DNA from: Skeletonema tropicum
Taxonomy: Eukaryota; Bacillariophyta; Thalassiosirophyceae; Thalassiosirales; Thalassiosiraceae
Direction of reading: 5' to 3'
DNA: 64,000 nt
Assembly: GCA_037178625.1 (NCBI GenBank)
Contig: CM074132.1
Location: 1,674,001-1,738,000 of the forward strand
This document shows, piece by piece, positions 53,320 to 64,000 of the stretch (its first letter is position 1; each line of letters starts with the position of its first letter). The notes below the pieces were generated by a model, which saw only the letters and a program-made list of their open reading frames with translations, ran no database searches and had not been told where the DNA came from. The position numbers and the translations under genes are program-made.

Positions 53320-56300
53320 TGTCACAAGCAAATAGGACCGGTATTGATTGTGCAACTAGAGCCAGAAGAGACCACTAGGAACACGGATATCATGGTGACT
53401 AAGCTTAAGAGCTAAAGAAGTGGGCTATTCCCAAAGGTGATGAAGGAGCACCAACGTGCGACGTCATCTTGTGTGAGAGGATCAATCACGGGTTCTCACC
53501 GTGGTTGCTACTTGACACGTGTGAACAGGAAGAATGACTGTCATAACGGTATTGGGATACCAGAAGAGAGTCATATCCTGTGACATTCTCCCCCGAACTT
53601 GTGTGAACCAAAAACGAGCTGTCAAGACTGGAAAACCCATGGCAAGCCATCCGGATAAAAAACCAGTCTAACAGATAGAAACCAAAACCCAACTTGGGAA
53701 AAAAAGACCTCCAGGCAATGTCAATTTCGATCGAATCAAGGACGTAAGTTCTTTTGTGATATTAGAGCAACCAAATGTACTTTCCTTGACATCGGTTGTG
53801 TGTGCATAGGATTTGGCCAAGACGTCGTTGTTCAACGTTCAGTTTCCATTTCCAATTCGAATAATTTCTCTATACACACCCCCTGTACTCCTCAATACTA
53901 TGGGGTCTTTATCAATTGTTGTAGCGCTCACTAGACTAAACTAACTGAGGCTCGTTTTTGTATCGTACAGTTCCTTTCGTGTCAACTTCAGTCGCTTGAA
54001 GAAGAGACCTCCGTTGAGTCTCTGCTTTCGGCAGATTTAAGACTTTAAAAACGGCTAGATCAAAGCCTACGAACCAAATCAGTATTTGGGATCGCGACGC
54101 TTCGAAGTTCTTTCGAGCGTTTGGAACTATCCACCAATTTCTTTCGGCAGCGGCCATCCTGGCGACCAGAGTATAACAAGTGTCTATCTTGGACAACGCT
54201 TTACTGGCTTCGCAAGGCTGCGTTAAACGGTGTGGTACGAAGAGACCAGATTGTCTTCCGGCTGCATTCGGATTTGACGATCGGGCTGCATCAACAGGTT
54301 CACAAGTGACTCTGTTTTTGCGGCAGTAGTACTGCGGTGGGTGCATTGTAATTGTAACAAGTACATATTGCACTCCGTCCAGAGAGGTTGTATCATCTCT
54401 GTATTCTTGAATATCGTGACTTACGTGTTGGAAGAGTATCACTGGCTTCATGTGCATTCATCACTTCTGCCTAAAACGATTTAATCAAGAGTCTTGAAGA
54501 ACAGGTAGAGAGTCCGCTTGAACTTCACTTGAAGTGTGAGAAGAGGAGTCACTCTATCTCGCGGATTCACCAACATCCCGTTCGAATCTTTGGTAGTGGG
54601 AAAGTCAACCACTTTGAACGAGCCGTGGAAGGTCGATCATAGTTTCACACATAATAATGGCAATTTGAATGTTGCAAAGGGGTAAGCGCATCCTGAGCTC
54701 CCTCCTCAGCCTTCTTTGGCACCTCTACCTCAATCGAATCTAATATCAGATCAGACGATAGGGCAACAACAACTGCATGCACAACTGCATAACTTCCTGA
54801 TAAAATAAGCGTACTTGCATCAGTACCTGTCAGAACCTCGTTGACGTAAAGTGCGTTCTTACGATCCATCGGCCTAAGGCACAAAACGGTCGTGATATAC
54901 CAGATCCCCTAAGCAAGGTCTTGGATCTTGGATTGAAGAGCTGCCGGAATCACCACAGAGGTATCTCCTTTTGCATCGTTGCATAGGCTCTGCATACATC
55001 ATCTCTGTCGAAGATCATTAGAATATTTCTCGATCCCATTAGAATGTTGCGGCAGGTCCAGGAACATACGTAGCTAGCTTTGCTTCATCAACGTTTATAT
55101 CAGAACACTATCTTCTACTTCCATGTCGTGTGTGACTATGCGCAGTCACAAGAGCTTACCATTTGTCTTCGTCATCTTTAGATCAGCCACTCAAAGAGCT
55201 GCTGTCTTCCCAAGTCTGCATTATAACAGCGCACTCCAATGAGCTGCTGTCGGTACCTCTTCCTTTGTAGGTGTGGCATGTGTCGTGAAGGATGACGCTG
55301 TCAAACGCTGGTAATGTATGTACTACTTTCCTTTACGCTGAAGCATCACACCCTCGACCACTGAGGATCTCAACTGAGGCAGCGCAGCCTCGCTAGCACT
55401 AGCCCCGTCGCAGTCGTAATATCTTCCCCTTGCAATTAGTTTGAGGTTGATTTGATAAACATGAGTAGAGATTGTCTCCCGGAGGGTATGGCGGCCCTCG
55501 CCCTGTCTTTAGACCGGAAGAACTCCAGGCACAAATGCCGAGAGGAGGTGATAGCACATTACTCACCCGCACTCCGACACGCGCCCTTGAACTTCTTTTC
55601 GAAGTTCAAGCTTCATCACTTCATCTCCTGTTATGCACCACGACAGGTGCCAGGCAATGAGCGTCTTCAAGAATCGATACTCCCCCAAGCCTCGCTTGAA
55701 GGCAGTAAACTCAGCCAATGCTGAACAACTCTGAAATTGGAAACGCCTTAGACATGCATCTAGTCGCTGGCGATTGATCATGGGAACGCTTCCTTGTTTG
55801 GTAAGCATCCCTCCTCCCCGTACCATATTGACCGAATTTCGAGGAGGCCCCACATGTGCCACTAAAAGCAGCGGAGCAGATCTATTGGTAGTCTTGGTAC
55901 AACACACAAGAACTAAGATGGCAACCATCATCGTCGAAAGAACAATTTCCAGATGGTGTATCCAAGTGTTAGTCACTTCCTGGGCATGGTAAGTGTCTTT
56001 TGCAGCATTTACTTGGAAGCCTCGAGAACTGCCTTGAGCACGCTTCTCTCTTATTTGATCATTATTACCTGCATTGTGTACGCCAAACAACAGGTCGTTC
56101 CGATAGATTTGAACAATTTCTCATGATGTATGAAAACATTTCAGTAGAAGATGCCCGGGTGCAAGTGTAGCTCCCTCGATGGCCTGTTCTGTACTGAACC
56201 CTCCATGAAGCAGGCTTGGCGAGCTCTATTCAATCTGAGTATTCAAAAATCAGGTCACCGAACTATGAACGAAATTTACCATCAGCCGATGAATGTCTCA

Positions 56301-58622
56301 CGTGCATTGGAAGAAGGTGAACCTCCCGAAACACGGTGAGCAGTCGGCTACGGATCTCAGCCACTCTCGGACTGTAGGACGAGCATTGAGCAAGCAGCCA
56401 GCTTTCTCGCAAGTCCTCCACTAGTTGTCTTCAACAACAGCGGTTTAGAAGGACGATGTCTTGTAGTTATCATCTCGTTGTGCTGGTATGCGCCTGTTTG
56501 CGACCCTGCCTTGATTTCCGCATGTGCTTTTCCACTTGCTCGAGCAATCCTTGAACGTCCTCTCATTCACGTGAGAAGTACATCCAGCAAGGATAGTTAA
56601 GTCGGATGCATCGAGGTGTGTGCAGGTTCCTTTTGAACACCGTAGGTAATCTGCAGCAGCATGGTTCCAACCACAATCATATTCGCCGACGCGAGATTGC
56701 GTTGTGAAAGTAGTCTTCCTTTTCTAGGCATGACCACCGTATTAGTATTGATAGAGTAGTCTCTCCTACGAGACCCACCACTCCGGATAATGTTTGAATT
56801 TGAGCTTGCGCAAGAGATTCCTTTCGACTGTCGCGTGTAAACAAGACAGAGAATCAAGGTACGAGATTCGGGACTCGGGACACTTGCCATGGACACAAAG
56901 TACCAAGGAAGTCCCCTTCCCTTCAGACTAACATCTGAATTGCTCATTAGTATTTTGGAAGATCTCTTTGGTGGAAGAAACGGCACACCAAAGGATATAA
57001 TCCGATATCTAGGAGAAGCAGAGTAGACAATCGTTACTCCCCCCATGACCTTGTCTTCTGAAATATGTTAGGCATGATTGCCACGTTGGCCAACCACATT
57101 TAGAGAACATGGACAATCCATGGCTGCCACAGCGGCACAGACCATTTTGGTTTGGTAATTCCAGTTCAGATTGCTCTTGAATTGTTTCTCTCATTCCTCC
57201 TCCTCCCACAATGCAAGCAAGAGGCTGGTCATCCTAGATGCACCAGTGAATAAGGATGAATTTACGCTAAATAGTTCGTCGCTGGATAGAAATGACTTGA
57301 ACAGTACGCTGTGCGTAACTGAATAGACATGACCTTTCTTTGAACAGCACGCTGTGCGCAACTGAATAGACTTGATCTTTCTTTAACCAGGGCGTCGCTG
57401 CACATGTTGAATCAACAGGGACAAATAAAGGGACAAATAAACACGATTTGCTTTCACAGCAATATAATTTTTATTAATTAGGGTAGGTGGTTCAATTGCA
57501 CGTTCGACTTCGCCCAGTGGGGTATAATCGTCTCGTCATCCTGAGGTACTCGCTTGAGCAAGGCGTAGACTACCTCGGCAACACTGTGTAATAACCAACA
57601 ATCCATCAAGGCTAAGCGGCTGCGACAATCACAATCTGTACAGAATGCGTCGACAAACATGCTCTCAATAGCTCCAGCTACATGGACTATCATGCTGTAA
57701 AGATCAAAACTCTCCACACCTTCTCAGAGGTAGACAAGAGAGTGCGTATTTTCCCAATTGCGACCAGCGTCTTATAAGGAATAAATACTTCTAAGTCTGC
57801 TAACTATATCCGCAAACTCTGTTGTTGTGAGGGTATCATCTCGCCTAACAGCAGATGACTCTCGATATGTGAGGGTTGGATGAGAGAACACTTCTCCCCC
57901 CACACGTAATTCTAATCGTAGTCCATCGCTCAACAGCTGATGTCCTTTGGATTTAGATGACCGTAGTCTTTTTATTGGAATGAAATTCCTTATTGTGATG
58001 AGCTGTGCCACGGTGCATTCTCGCCATGGGCACTTCCTCTACATGAGGAGAATCGAAATTCTTTTCTCACCTCCGATGCACTTCTGTCAACGTCGAAACA
58101 CACTTCTATCGCACGCCGTCACATCTCCATGGTAGCACGAAACGCCGAGCGTTCATCGCACATCCATGTGTTGACGAAATGGATCTTCTAGAAGCCAATC
58201 GATTTTGTTGTACTAGCTCACGGTTCACAAACCCACCAATGTGGATATGCGCTGAATAATATTAATTTTTTTCTTCTCAAAGGTCGATCTTTCCCGACCG
58301 ATGAAGGATTCTTTTGCTTTGCACCCAGTAAACTGGATGGAAATATTTATAAATAAAGTCACAAGCAAATAGGACCGGTATTGATTGTGCAACTAGAGCC
58401 AGAAGAGACCACTAGGAACACGGATATCATGGTGACTAAGCTTAAGAGCTAAAGAAGTGGGCTATTCCCAAAGGTGATGAAGGAGCACCAACGTGCGACG
58501 TCATCTTGTGTGAGAGGATCAATCACGGGTTCTCACCGTGGTTGCTATTTGACACGTGTGAACACGAAGAATGACTGTCATAACGGTATTGGGATACCAG
58601 AAGAGAGTCATATCCTGTGACA
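53320..58622 (+). mobile_element. non-autonomous LTR retrotransposon, second copy, 5303 bp
   Basis: Same element at the same place as 26300-31601, duplicated with the block rather than independently inserted (both have CTCGC duplications, 53315-53319 and 58623-58627). LTRs are 53320-53585 and 58357-58622. The 3' LTR here begins AGTCAC instead of TGTCAC and has GAACACGAAG for GAACAGGAAG. Such private changes date the divergence after block duplication. Confidence 0.9.
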
Positions 58623-58627
58623 CTCGC

Positions 58628-59734
58628 TCACCATTGCATTGATGAAGCTATGCTACTCTATCTTCAGGAAGAGACCCGACTTCGTCTGCTTCTTATGCAT
58701 CTCTGCGGCCGCTTCCGGCACTTCCTCTTCGATATTTGATGGAAAAATGAAGCCCGATGACAACGATTTCTTTGTTAGCTTTTTTTGTTTTGAGTAGTTT
58801 TGAGAAATGCGAGACACCTTATGTCAAGCCAACCGTAGCAATGATGCATTTTGCATCTGGCAAGTTGATTGTGACACTCCTCCCTTTGATGATGAGGAAA
58901 GTCAACCAACCAAGCTGCCTCTGCAACGCTTGCACGGGTTGAGATTCTATTTCTCTATTATTGTACTTTTCAAGCAGCGTTAAGGTAGTAGGTATCTCGG
59001 GATCTGTGTTGAACCTACCTGGCTTTTGGTGCCAAGGTCCTGTGTCCTGTGGCTTTGCTCACTGCTGGCAGCCACTGATTCTTAGACGACTTCACGCACA
59101 TCACGCAACACAGCCATTAACTCTCACCATTGAACCGTCTACTTATTACCGCCGTGGTGCTGCTATGTTGCTTACCTCTGTTGCTTACAATACCACTCCC
59201 AATAGATCACAACATTCTGTGACACCAGAGCACTGGTTTAGCAACTCATTTGCATCGGCTGCGATGATGCACATGCATCATAAATACCTAGTGCTAGTGA
59301 TAAAAGAAGAGCTGCATTGTATTCTTTTTCGTTGTCAGCAGCTAAGTACTTCTGCAAACCATAGCAGAAGAGAAACTTACAACCCGAACGAAGGAGGCGG
59401 CTATATTATAAGAGATACCCGCCCGCAACGTTGCGGCATTACTACAACAACTAAGTAGTATTGGTGGATAAGAAGTATGATAAGTACTTACTTATGTACT
59501 GTGGTGGATGACAAATAATCAGCTGTGTGACGGTGAAGATGGATGGTGTGAGTACCGTAGCATGTCACAAGAGTCGCTATGACACCTGCTCCCGCTCCAG
59601 CGCATGCGAAGCACGCAACTTGAAGCTTGAAGCCACAAGATTTGCAGAATTCAAACTTCAGATATCAAACTAACAAGCATTGCTCGCATGCACTTTGCTC
59701 ATAAATTCAAAACAACAACAACAAAATATCAATC
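58628..59734. other. FCP unit 3' DNA and FCP4 upstream region
   Basis: Equivalent to 31607-32715 with a few substitutions (TATTACCGCCGTGG for TATTACCGCAGTGG) and loss of GT in AAGTATGATAAG. It includes the FCP promoter from 59455. No supported gene. Confidence 0.5.
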
Positions 59735-60367
59735 ATGAAGTCTGCCATCATCGCTGCCCTTATCGGCTCTGCCGCCGCTTTCGCCCCTGCCCAAAACAAG
59801 GCCGCCACCACCTCCTTGAACGCCTTCGAGGATGAGCTCGGTGCCCAGCCTCCTCTCGGATTCTTCGATCCCTTCGGCATGCTCTCTGGAGACTGCTCTC
59901 AAGAGCGCTTCGACCGTCTTCGTTACGTTGAGATCAAGCATGGACGTATCGCTCAGCTTGCCTTCCTTGGCCAGATCGTCACTCGTGCCGGAATCCATCT
60001 TCCTGGAAACATCGACTACGCTGGGAACTCCTTCGACTCCTTCCCCAACGGTGTTGCCGCCTTGATCGGACCTGATGCCATCCCCTTCGAGGGACAAGGC
60101 CAGATCATCGCCTTCATTGGCTGGTTGGAGATTGCCTTCATGCGTGATGTTCCCGGAACTGGAAATGAGCACGTTGGTGACTTCCGTAATGGATACATTG
60201 ACTTCGGTTGGGATGACTTTGATGAAGAGACCAAGCTTCAGAAGCGTGCTATTGAGTTGAACAACGGCCGTGCTGCCATGTTCGGAATCCTCGGACTTAT
60301 GGTCCATGAGGAGATTCAGCCCCTTGGATATGATCCCGATCTTCCCATCATTGGACACCTTCAATAA
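59735..60367 (+). CDS. FCP: fucoxanthin-chlorophyll a/c light-harvesting protein, copy 4
   Basis: Same 210-residue protein. I noticed one synonymous change (GAGATTCAG for GAGATCCAG near residue 194). This is the only copy whose downstream unit lacks the LTR insertion, so its 3' region shows the ancestral arrangement. Confidence 0.97.
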   Translation: MKSAIIAALIGSAAAFAPAQNKAATTSLNAFEDELGAQPPLGFFDPFGMLSGDCSQERFDRLRYVEIKHGRIAQLAFLGQIVTRAGIHLPGNIDYAGNSFDSFPNGVAALIGPDAIPFEGQGQIIAFIGWLEIAFMRDVPGTGNEHVGDFRNGYIDFGWDDFDEETKLQKRAIELNNGRAAMFGILGLMVHEEIQPLGYDPDLPIIGHLQ

Positions 60368-60659
60368 ATTGTTTGTTTGATATATTGTATACAATAATAA
60401 CCACATGTTGTACATATAGACAGGAGGAACACAACACGCTCGTACGTTTTCTGTGCTTGAGCCGAGTCTTTGGAAGAGGAGGAACTCAAAGCTAGATAAT
60501 GTGTGCCTACCATAATAATAAAAGAACCAATTCTCTTCTACACATGATAGAATTATACTTATTGAATATAGATTAGCTGGCTGTAAGTATTATAGAAATT
60601 TCTTCTTAGTACACAGTGCAAGTGAAACTGACCTACACTCTAGCCTGGTATCATTCCAT

Positions 60660-60854
60660 GTGTCTAAGCCACAGGAGTACCATGACAGGTACCATACTTT
60701 CAAAGCGAGGAAGCATTTTACCTATGTACAATTCCACCTCGCTCACCATTGCATTGATGAAGCTATGCTACTCTATCTTCAGGAAGAGACCCGACTTCGT
60801 CTGCTTCTTATGCATCTCTGCGGCCGCTTCCGGCACTTCCTCTTCGATATTTGA
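60660..60854 (+). CDS. candidate small ORF at the LTR target site
   Basis: 64 codons, opening at GTG and ending at TGA, with protein-like composition (KARKHFTYVQFHLAHHCIDE, then LYLQEETRLRLLLMH, then CGRFRHFLFDI). The frame is open further upstream without an ATG, so an upstream exon would be needed. In units 1 and 3 the LTR element splits it at the FHLA codons. No family is recognised, and a second overlapping frame (60616-60912) is equally open, so this may not be a gene. Confidence 0.25.
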   Translation: MSKPQEYHDRYHTFKARKHFTYVQFHLAHHCIDEAMLLYLQEETRLRLLLMHLCGRFRHFLFDI

Positions 60855-61571
60855 TGGAAAAATGAAGCCCGATGACAACGATTTCTTTGTTAGCTTTTTT
60901 TGTTTTGAGTAGTTTTGAGAAATGCGAGACACCTTATGTCAAGCCAACCGTAGCAATGATGCATTTTGCATCTGGCAAGTTGATTGTGACACTCCTCCCT
61001 TTGATGATGAGGAAAGTCAACCAACCAAGCTGCCTCTGCAACGCTTGCACGGGTTGAGATTCTATTTCTCTATTATTGTACTTTTCAAGCAGCGTTAAGG
61101 TAGTAGGTATCTCGGGATCTGTGTTGAACCTACCTGGCTTTTGGTGCCAAGGTCCTGTGTCCTGTGGCTTTGCTCACTGCTGGCAGCCACTGATTCTTAG
61201 ACGACTTCACGCACATCACGCAACACAGCCATTAACTCTCACCATTGAACCGTCTACTTATTACCGCCGTGGTGCTGCTATGTTGCTTACCTCTGTTGCT
61301 TACAATACCACTCCCAATAGATCACAACATTTCTGTGACACCAGAGCACTGGTTTAGCAACTCATTTGCATCGGCTGCGATGATGCACATGCATCATAAA
61401 TACCTAGTGCTAGTGATAAAAGAAGAGCTGCATTGTATTCTTTTTCGTTGTCAGCAGCTAAGTACTTCTGCAAACCACAGCAGAAGAGAAACTTACAACC
61501 CGAACGAAGGAGGCGGCTATATTATAAGAGATACCCGCCCGCAACGTTGCGGCATTACTACAACAACTAAG

Positions 61572-62383
61572 TAGTATTGGTGGATAAGAAGTATGGTATA
61601 AGTACTTACTTATCCAAGCTTCGACTATTGTCAAGCTTAGGCTTATTCCAGGGAGATTTGTCCGAATTCGAGAAGAATTCGTAAGGGGAAGGCTTGAATT
61701 CGTAAGCCCCCAAGGTAAAAGAAGAAGTCATCCATTCTCTGAAATCTCAAAGTCGGAGAGGGCAAGAATTACACAATTCTGGCAACGTTTTCAGGCTGTG
61801 GGCTGCAACTCAGGTCACGTTGGGGCTGCAACTCAGGTCACGTTTCGATCACGTGATGAAACTCAGGTTGACATAGGAATAGTACTAATCCAAGATCCTT
61901 TCGATCACATATTTTGAAATCCATTATGAACGTGACATCCCAGATCTTTTGCGCGTGCGTAGGTAAATACGGCTGGAGGGCATGGGGCGTGCCCCCAATG
62001 AGACAACCTGCCCGCCTGTAAAACTTCCCGCCGAGGGAGGCAATCTCGACTGTCGGCGCAATGTATTACATCAACTTCACGACGCATAAATCGCCGCTGA
62101 TGGTAGGTCAAATAGTAATCTGGAGTGCCCACAAGACCAAAATTTTATGCAGATTTCAATTTTGCACTCCACGGGCTGGTAGATGCAACGGTCGCTTTCG
62201 TATTATTACATAGTTACGATGCTTATGATTTTGCACATTTTTCACCACCTCGCTTCACTATCATCCACTTATAGTGCACAAATGCCATTCCATAGCAGTT
62301 TATCAATCAAATATATTTAGAATGCGTCAACATATATTTGTTTATGTGCAAATTAAACAAATATTAATCAATAACAATCATCG
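61572..62383. other. junction to unique DNA; no gene
   Basis: After the end of the FCP unit at 61613. It contains a 23-bp direct repeat (GGCTGCAACTCAGGTCACGT at 61801 and 61824) and one arm (61771-61809) of an imperfect inverted repeat whose partner lies at 63387-63423. Confidence 0.5.
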
Positions 62384-63417
62384 TCATTTCCTTCTTGGTG
62401 GCATGCACCCCGTACCATCCCAAGGGAAGTCTTCTTCGTACAACTCTTCAGGTACAGTGCAAGTGTCCCAAACTTTGACGTTGTTGTCTCTCATCGCTCT
62501 TCCATTAACGTCTCTTGTAATCACTAATTGATGATATTGCCTCCAAGCATCATCTGCATATTCCCTACCACATTTCCTACATCACATCTTTGATTTCTTT
62601 CTTTTCCTTGGCTGGGGCACGGCAGTAGCAGGCTTGGGCTCATCTGCATCACCATCATAGTTTGTTACAGTTATTTGCTAGTCCTCAGTATCAATTGCAT
62701 CCGTAAAGGGCTGCGCAACTGCCGGCATTTCAAGTTGACCAAACTCGGGAAGATACGTGACAGCTGTAGCTCGATTGATGCTTATCGTGCAACACTGTGA
62801 TAGCCGGAGTGTGAGGACGAAGAGTGGCTGCCTCTACCGCCCTCCTCTTCATAGATTTATAGGCATTCTGAAGATGACTGGCTCTTTTGTACGTCAATGT
62901 TGGCTTGGAATGACCAGAGTATCGACCCAGCTGTTCCAACTTGTAGCGAAGTCAGACCATCTTATTCCAGAGTAGTTATCGGCTTCATCTGTTCCTCCCT
63001 GGAAGTTACCGCCATTGTCTTTAAAGCATTCCCATTCGTCGTTTGAGCGCATTCTCTCTGTCGATCGATTTCTCCCAGTGAGTTTCGACAACCAACTCGA
63101 AGAAGTATATCGAGGGCAGCCTCCACTCCAGCATCAAGTCCATCATCGGAGAGATCATCCGCAGCTGCTGCCGCCATTCTGTCGAGCTCATCATCTACAT
63201 CGGAATCGTCACCAACCTGGCTTGGCGCTTGTGTGGTATTGATAATGCCAAAGGACTTACAAGTGCACTGTAATGACTTCGATGATAAGTACCCTCTCCG
63301 GAACGTCGACGTCTCCGCCATGCATGTCATTTGTGGCCGGCGAGTTTTCTCCTCTTTTTTTCTCCCCTTTTTTCGCCCCCAAATTTGTTGAAGCCCACAG
63401 CCTGAAAAAATTGCCAC
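62384..63417 (-). pseudogene. decayed gene of unknown family with a CxxC zinc-ribbon-like end
   Basis: Minus-strand pieces in different frames read as one protein. First is a 151-codon open frame (63417-62962) with an acidic Asp/Ala stretch (DRMAAAAADDLSDDGLDAG). Next is a piece at 62939-62730 (HSKPTLTYKRASHLQNAYKS). The last frame runs from about 62761 to TGA at 62384-62386 and contains YLPEFGQLEMPAV, a basic PQPRKRKKSKM, CRKCGREYADDAW, and an end PWDGTGCMPPRRK. That frame has an in-frame TAG (near 62680) and TGA just before the CRKC. The pieces look like a mobile-element protein remnant; I do not recognise the family. It lies downstream of a tyrosine recombinase fragment on the same strand. 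Confidence 0.45.
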
Positions 63418-63802
63418 AATTCTATTACATCAAGTCCGTCCGTGAAAAATAAGAATCATAATAATGAAACAAAATCTGCTACGATTTACTCTACAAAACT
63501 ATGTCCCCATGTGCCTCTGAGTCATTGCCTGCCCCAATTGTTACAATTCAGCCACTGGTATCAATTGCACATACCCTTATTGAAATCCAATGGTAAGTTC
63601 TTTGCTGTTGCTGTTTTGATCCTAGTTTTGTAATCACCAATCCGGTTTCCCATGCCAAGAATAGTAGCTCCAGTGGCTCTCTTACTTGGTGCGAATTCAT
63701 TTAACTGACCATGACACTCACTAACTATTTCGTCTGCTGCAACTCATGACAGTTCTTGCACGTCGAACGATGCCAACATTAGCCTGCACCTCTGCATTGC
63801 GT
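63418..63802. other. spacer between two decayed minus-strand genes
   Basis: 385 bp without a supported gene. It may be the frameshifted continuation of the recombinase fragment, since short protein-like stretches occur near 63720-63800. Confidence 0.35.
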
Positions 63803-64000
63803 TCAGCAACTTTGATCTATGTAGTACTTGGAGGAGTTCTTATCACCAGCATGTCCAGTAAGCGCAGAGAAGAAGAAGTAATTCATATCTTTGTGCTTGA
63901 TTGATCCCCCTTGACGGAGAGACTTGGCGGAATAATACTTCAGGACAGCCTCGGGTAATGCAGATCGGATAGTTTCAGTGACAAGCGTTGTTGCACCATC
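63803..64000 (-). pseudogene. C-terminal fragment of a tyrosine recombinase (Crypton- or DIRS-like)
   Basis: Open from the window edge to TGA at 63803-63805 (65 codons). It has the spacing and residues of a tyrosine recombinase active site: AKSLRQGG (Arg), LTGHAGD (the second conserved Gly-His) and NSSKYYID (nucleophile Tyr about 10 residues after GH). Cryptons and DIRS-like elements with such enzymes are known in stramenopiles. After the stop, another frame still reads KVAERNAEVQANVG, suggesting a frameshift. The N-terminal half lies outside the window. Confidence 0.45.

Larger units (their letters stand above)
48010..60584 (+). repeat. duplicated block Y' (copy of 20990-33565)
   Basis: Direct repeat, shift 27020 (27019 at the end), with few differences by eye. 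It contains SMYD-like, DCPS, two FCP genes and an LTR element at the same site. Left of 48010 another ~20 bp match arm A's flank (19310-19338 in reverse) but not arm B's. Confidence 0.93.
59455..61571 (+). repeat. FCP tandem unit 4, without LTR insertion (2117 bp)
   Basis: Ends at TAGTATTGGTGG, where 42 bp of a fifth unit (61572-61613, to ACTTACTTAT) follow before unique DNA. The empty LTR target CTCGC is at 60738-60742 (CCACCTCGCTCACC). Confidence 0.9.

Noticed and set aside
1..64000. Reassignment of TAG to a sense codon in this organism
   Set aside because: TAG ends the FAD oxidoreductase, the METTL21-like gene and the SMYD-like genes at natural places, and another interruption uses TAA.

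Overview
The window looks like nuclear DNA of a diatom, most likely a centric one. It carries four fucoxanthin-chlorophyll a/c protein (FCP) genes with bipartite plastid presequences (AAA-FAP type cleavage), other short presequences of the same style, a giant PSS-rich cell-surface protein of the kind common in diatom genomes, one short GT-AG intron per decapping gene, and typical eukaryotic mobile elements.

The dominant feature is recent segmental duplication. Block X (1-12608) recurs as X' (36458-47989). Block Y (20990-33565) recurs as Y' (48010-60584). Between X and Y lie unique genes and an extra inverted copy (arm A, 15291-19309) of the SMYD/DCPS gene pair. Arms A and B form an inverted repeat of about 4.0 kb around a 1.7-kb spacer holding a METTL21-like methyltransferase gene. 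X' and Y' are joined directly, at a junction that truncates a small membrane-protein gene.

Layout: 1-332, 3' end of a FAD-dependent oxidoreductase; 1668-7127 (-), a membrane-anchored PSS-repeat stalk with a bulb-type lectin domain; 8217-8728, foldback element; 8841-11979, Tc1/mariner element with 468-bp inverted repeats and two convergent genes; 12282-12689, coiled-coil/TM protein; 14288-15469, plastid-targeted protein of unknown function, interrupted by a stop; DCPS (-), SMYD-like (+), METTL21-like (+), MYND fragment (-), SMYD-like (-), DCPS (+); FCP1, non-autonomous LTR retrotransposon, FCP2; a plastid protein resembling the ferredoxin-thioredoxin reductase variable chain (-); full-length FAD oxidoreductase (+); second PSS/lectin copy (-, two frameshifts); MITE insertion; truncated TM gene; SMYD-like (-), DCPS (+), FCP3, LTR element, FCP4; then unique DNA with decayed genes, including the C-terminal end of a tyrosine recombinase.

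The duplicated copies act as empty sites for each other. They therefore define exactly one foldback element (TA), one mariner (TA duplication), one 191-bp MITE (AATTC duplication) and one LTR element (CTCGC duplication). Several genes carry a single in-frame stop in otherwise intact reading frames (mariner transposase, all three SMYD-like copies, the 14.3-kb gene), so gene decay or an unusual mechanism should be considered.

The strongest candidate for something undescribed is the mariner element: its long terminal repeats contain both the promoter region and the first 87 codons, so two different convergent proteins share one N-terminus. The near-identity of the blocks also allows the alternative that two haplotypes were joined in assembly.
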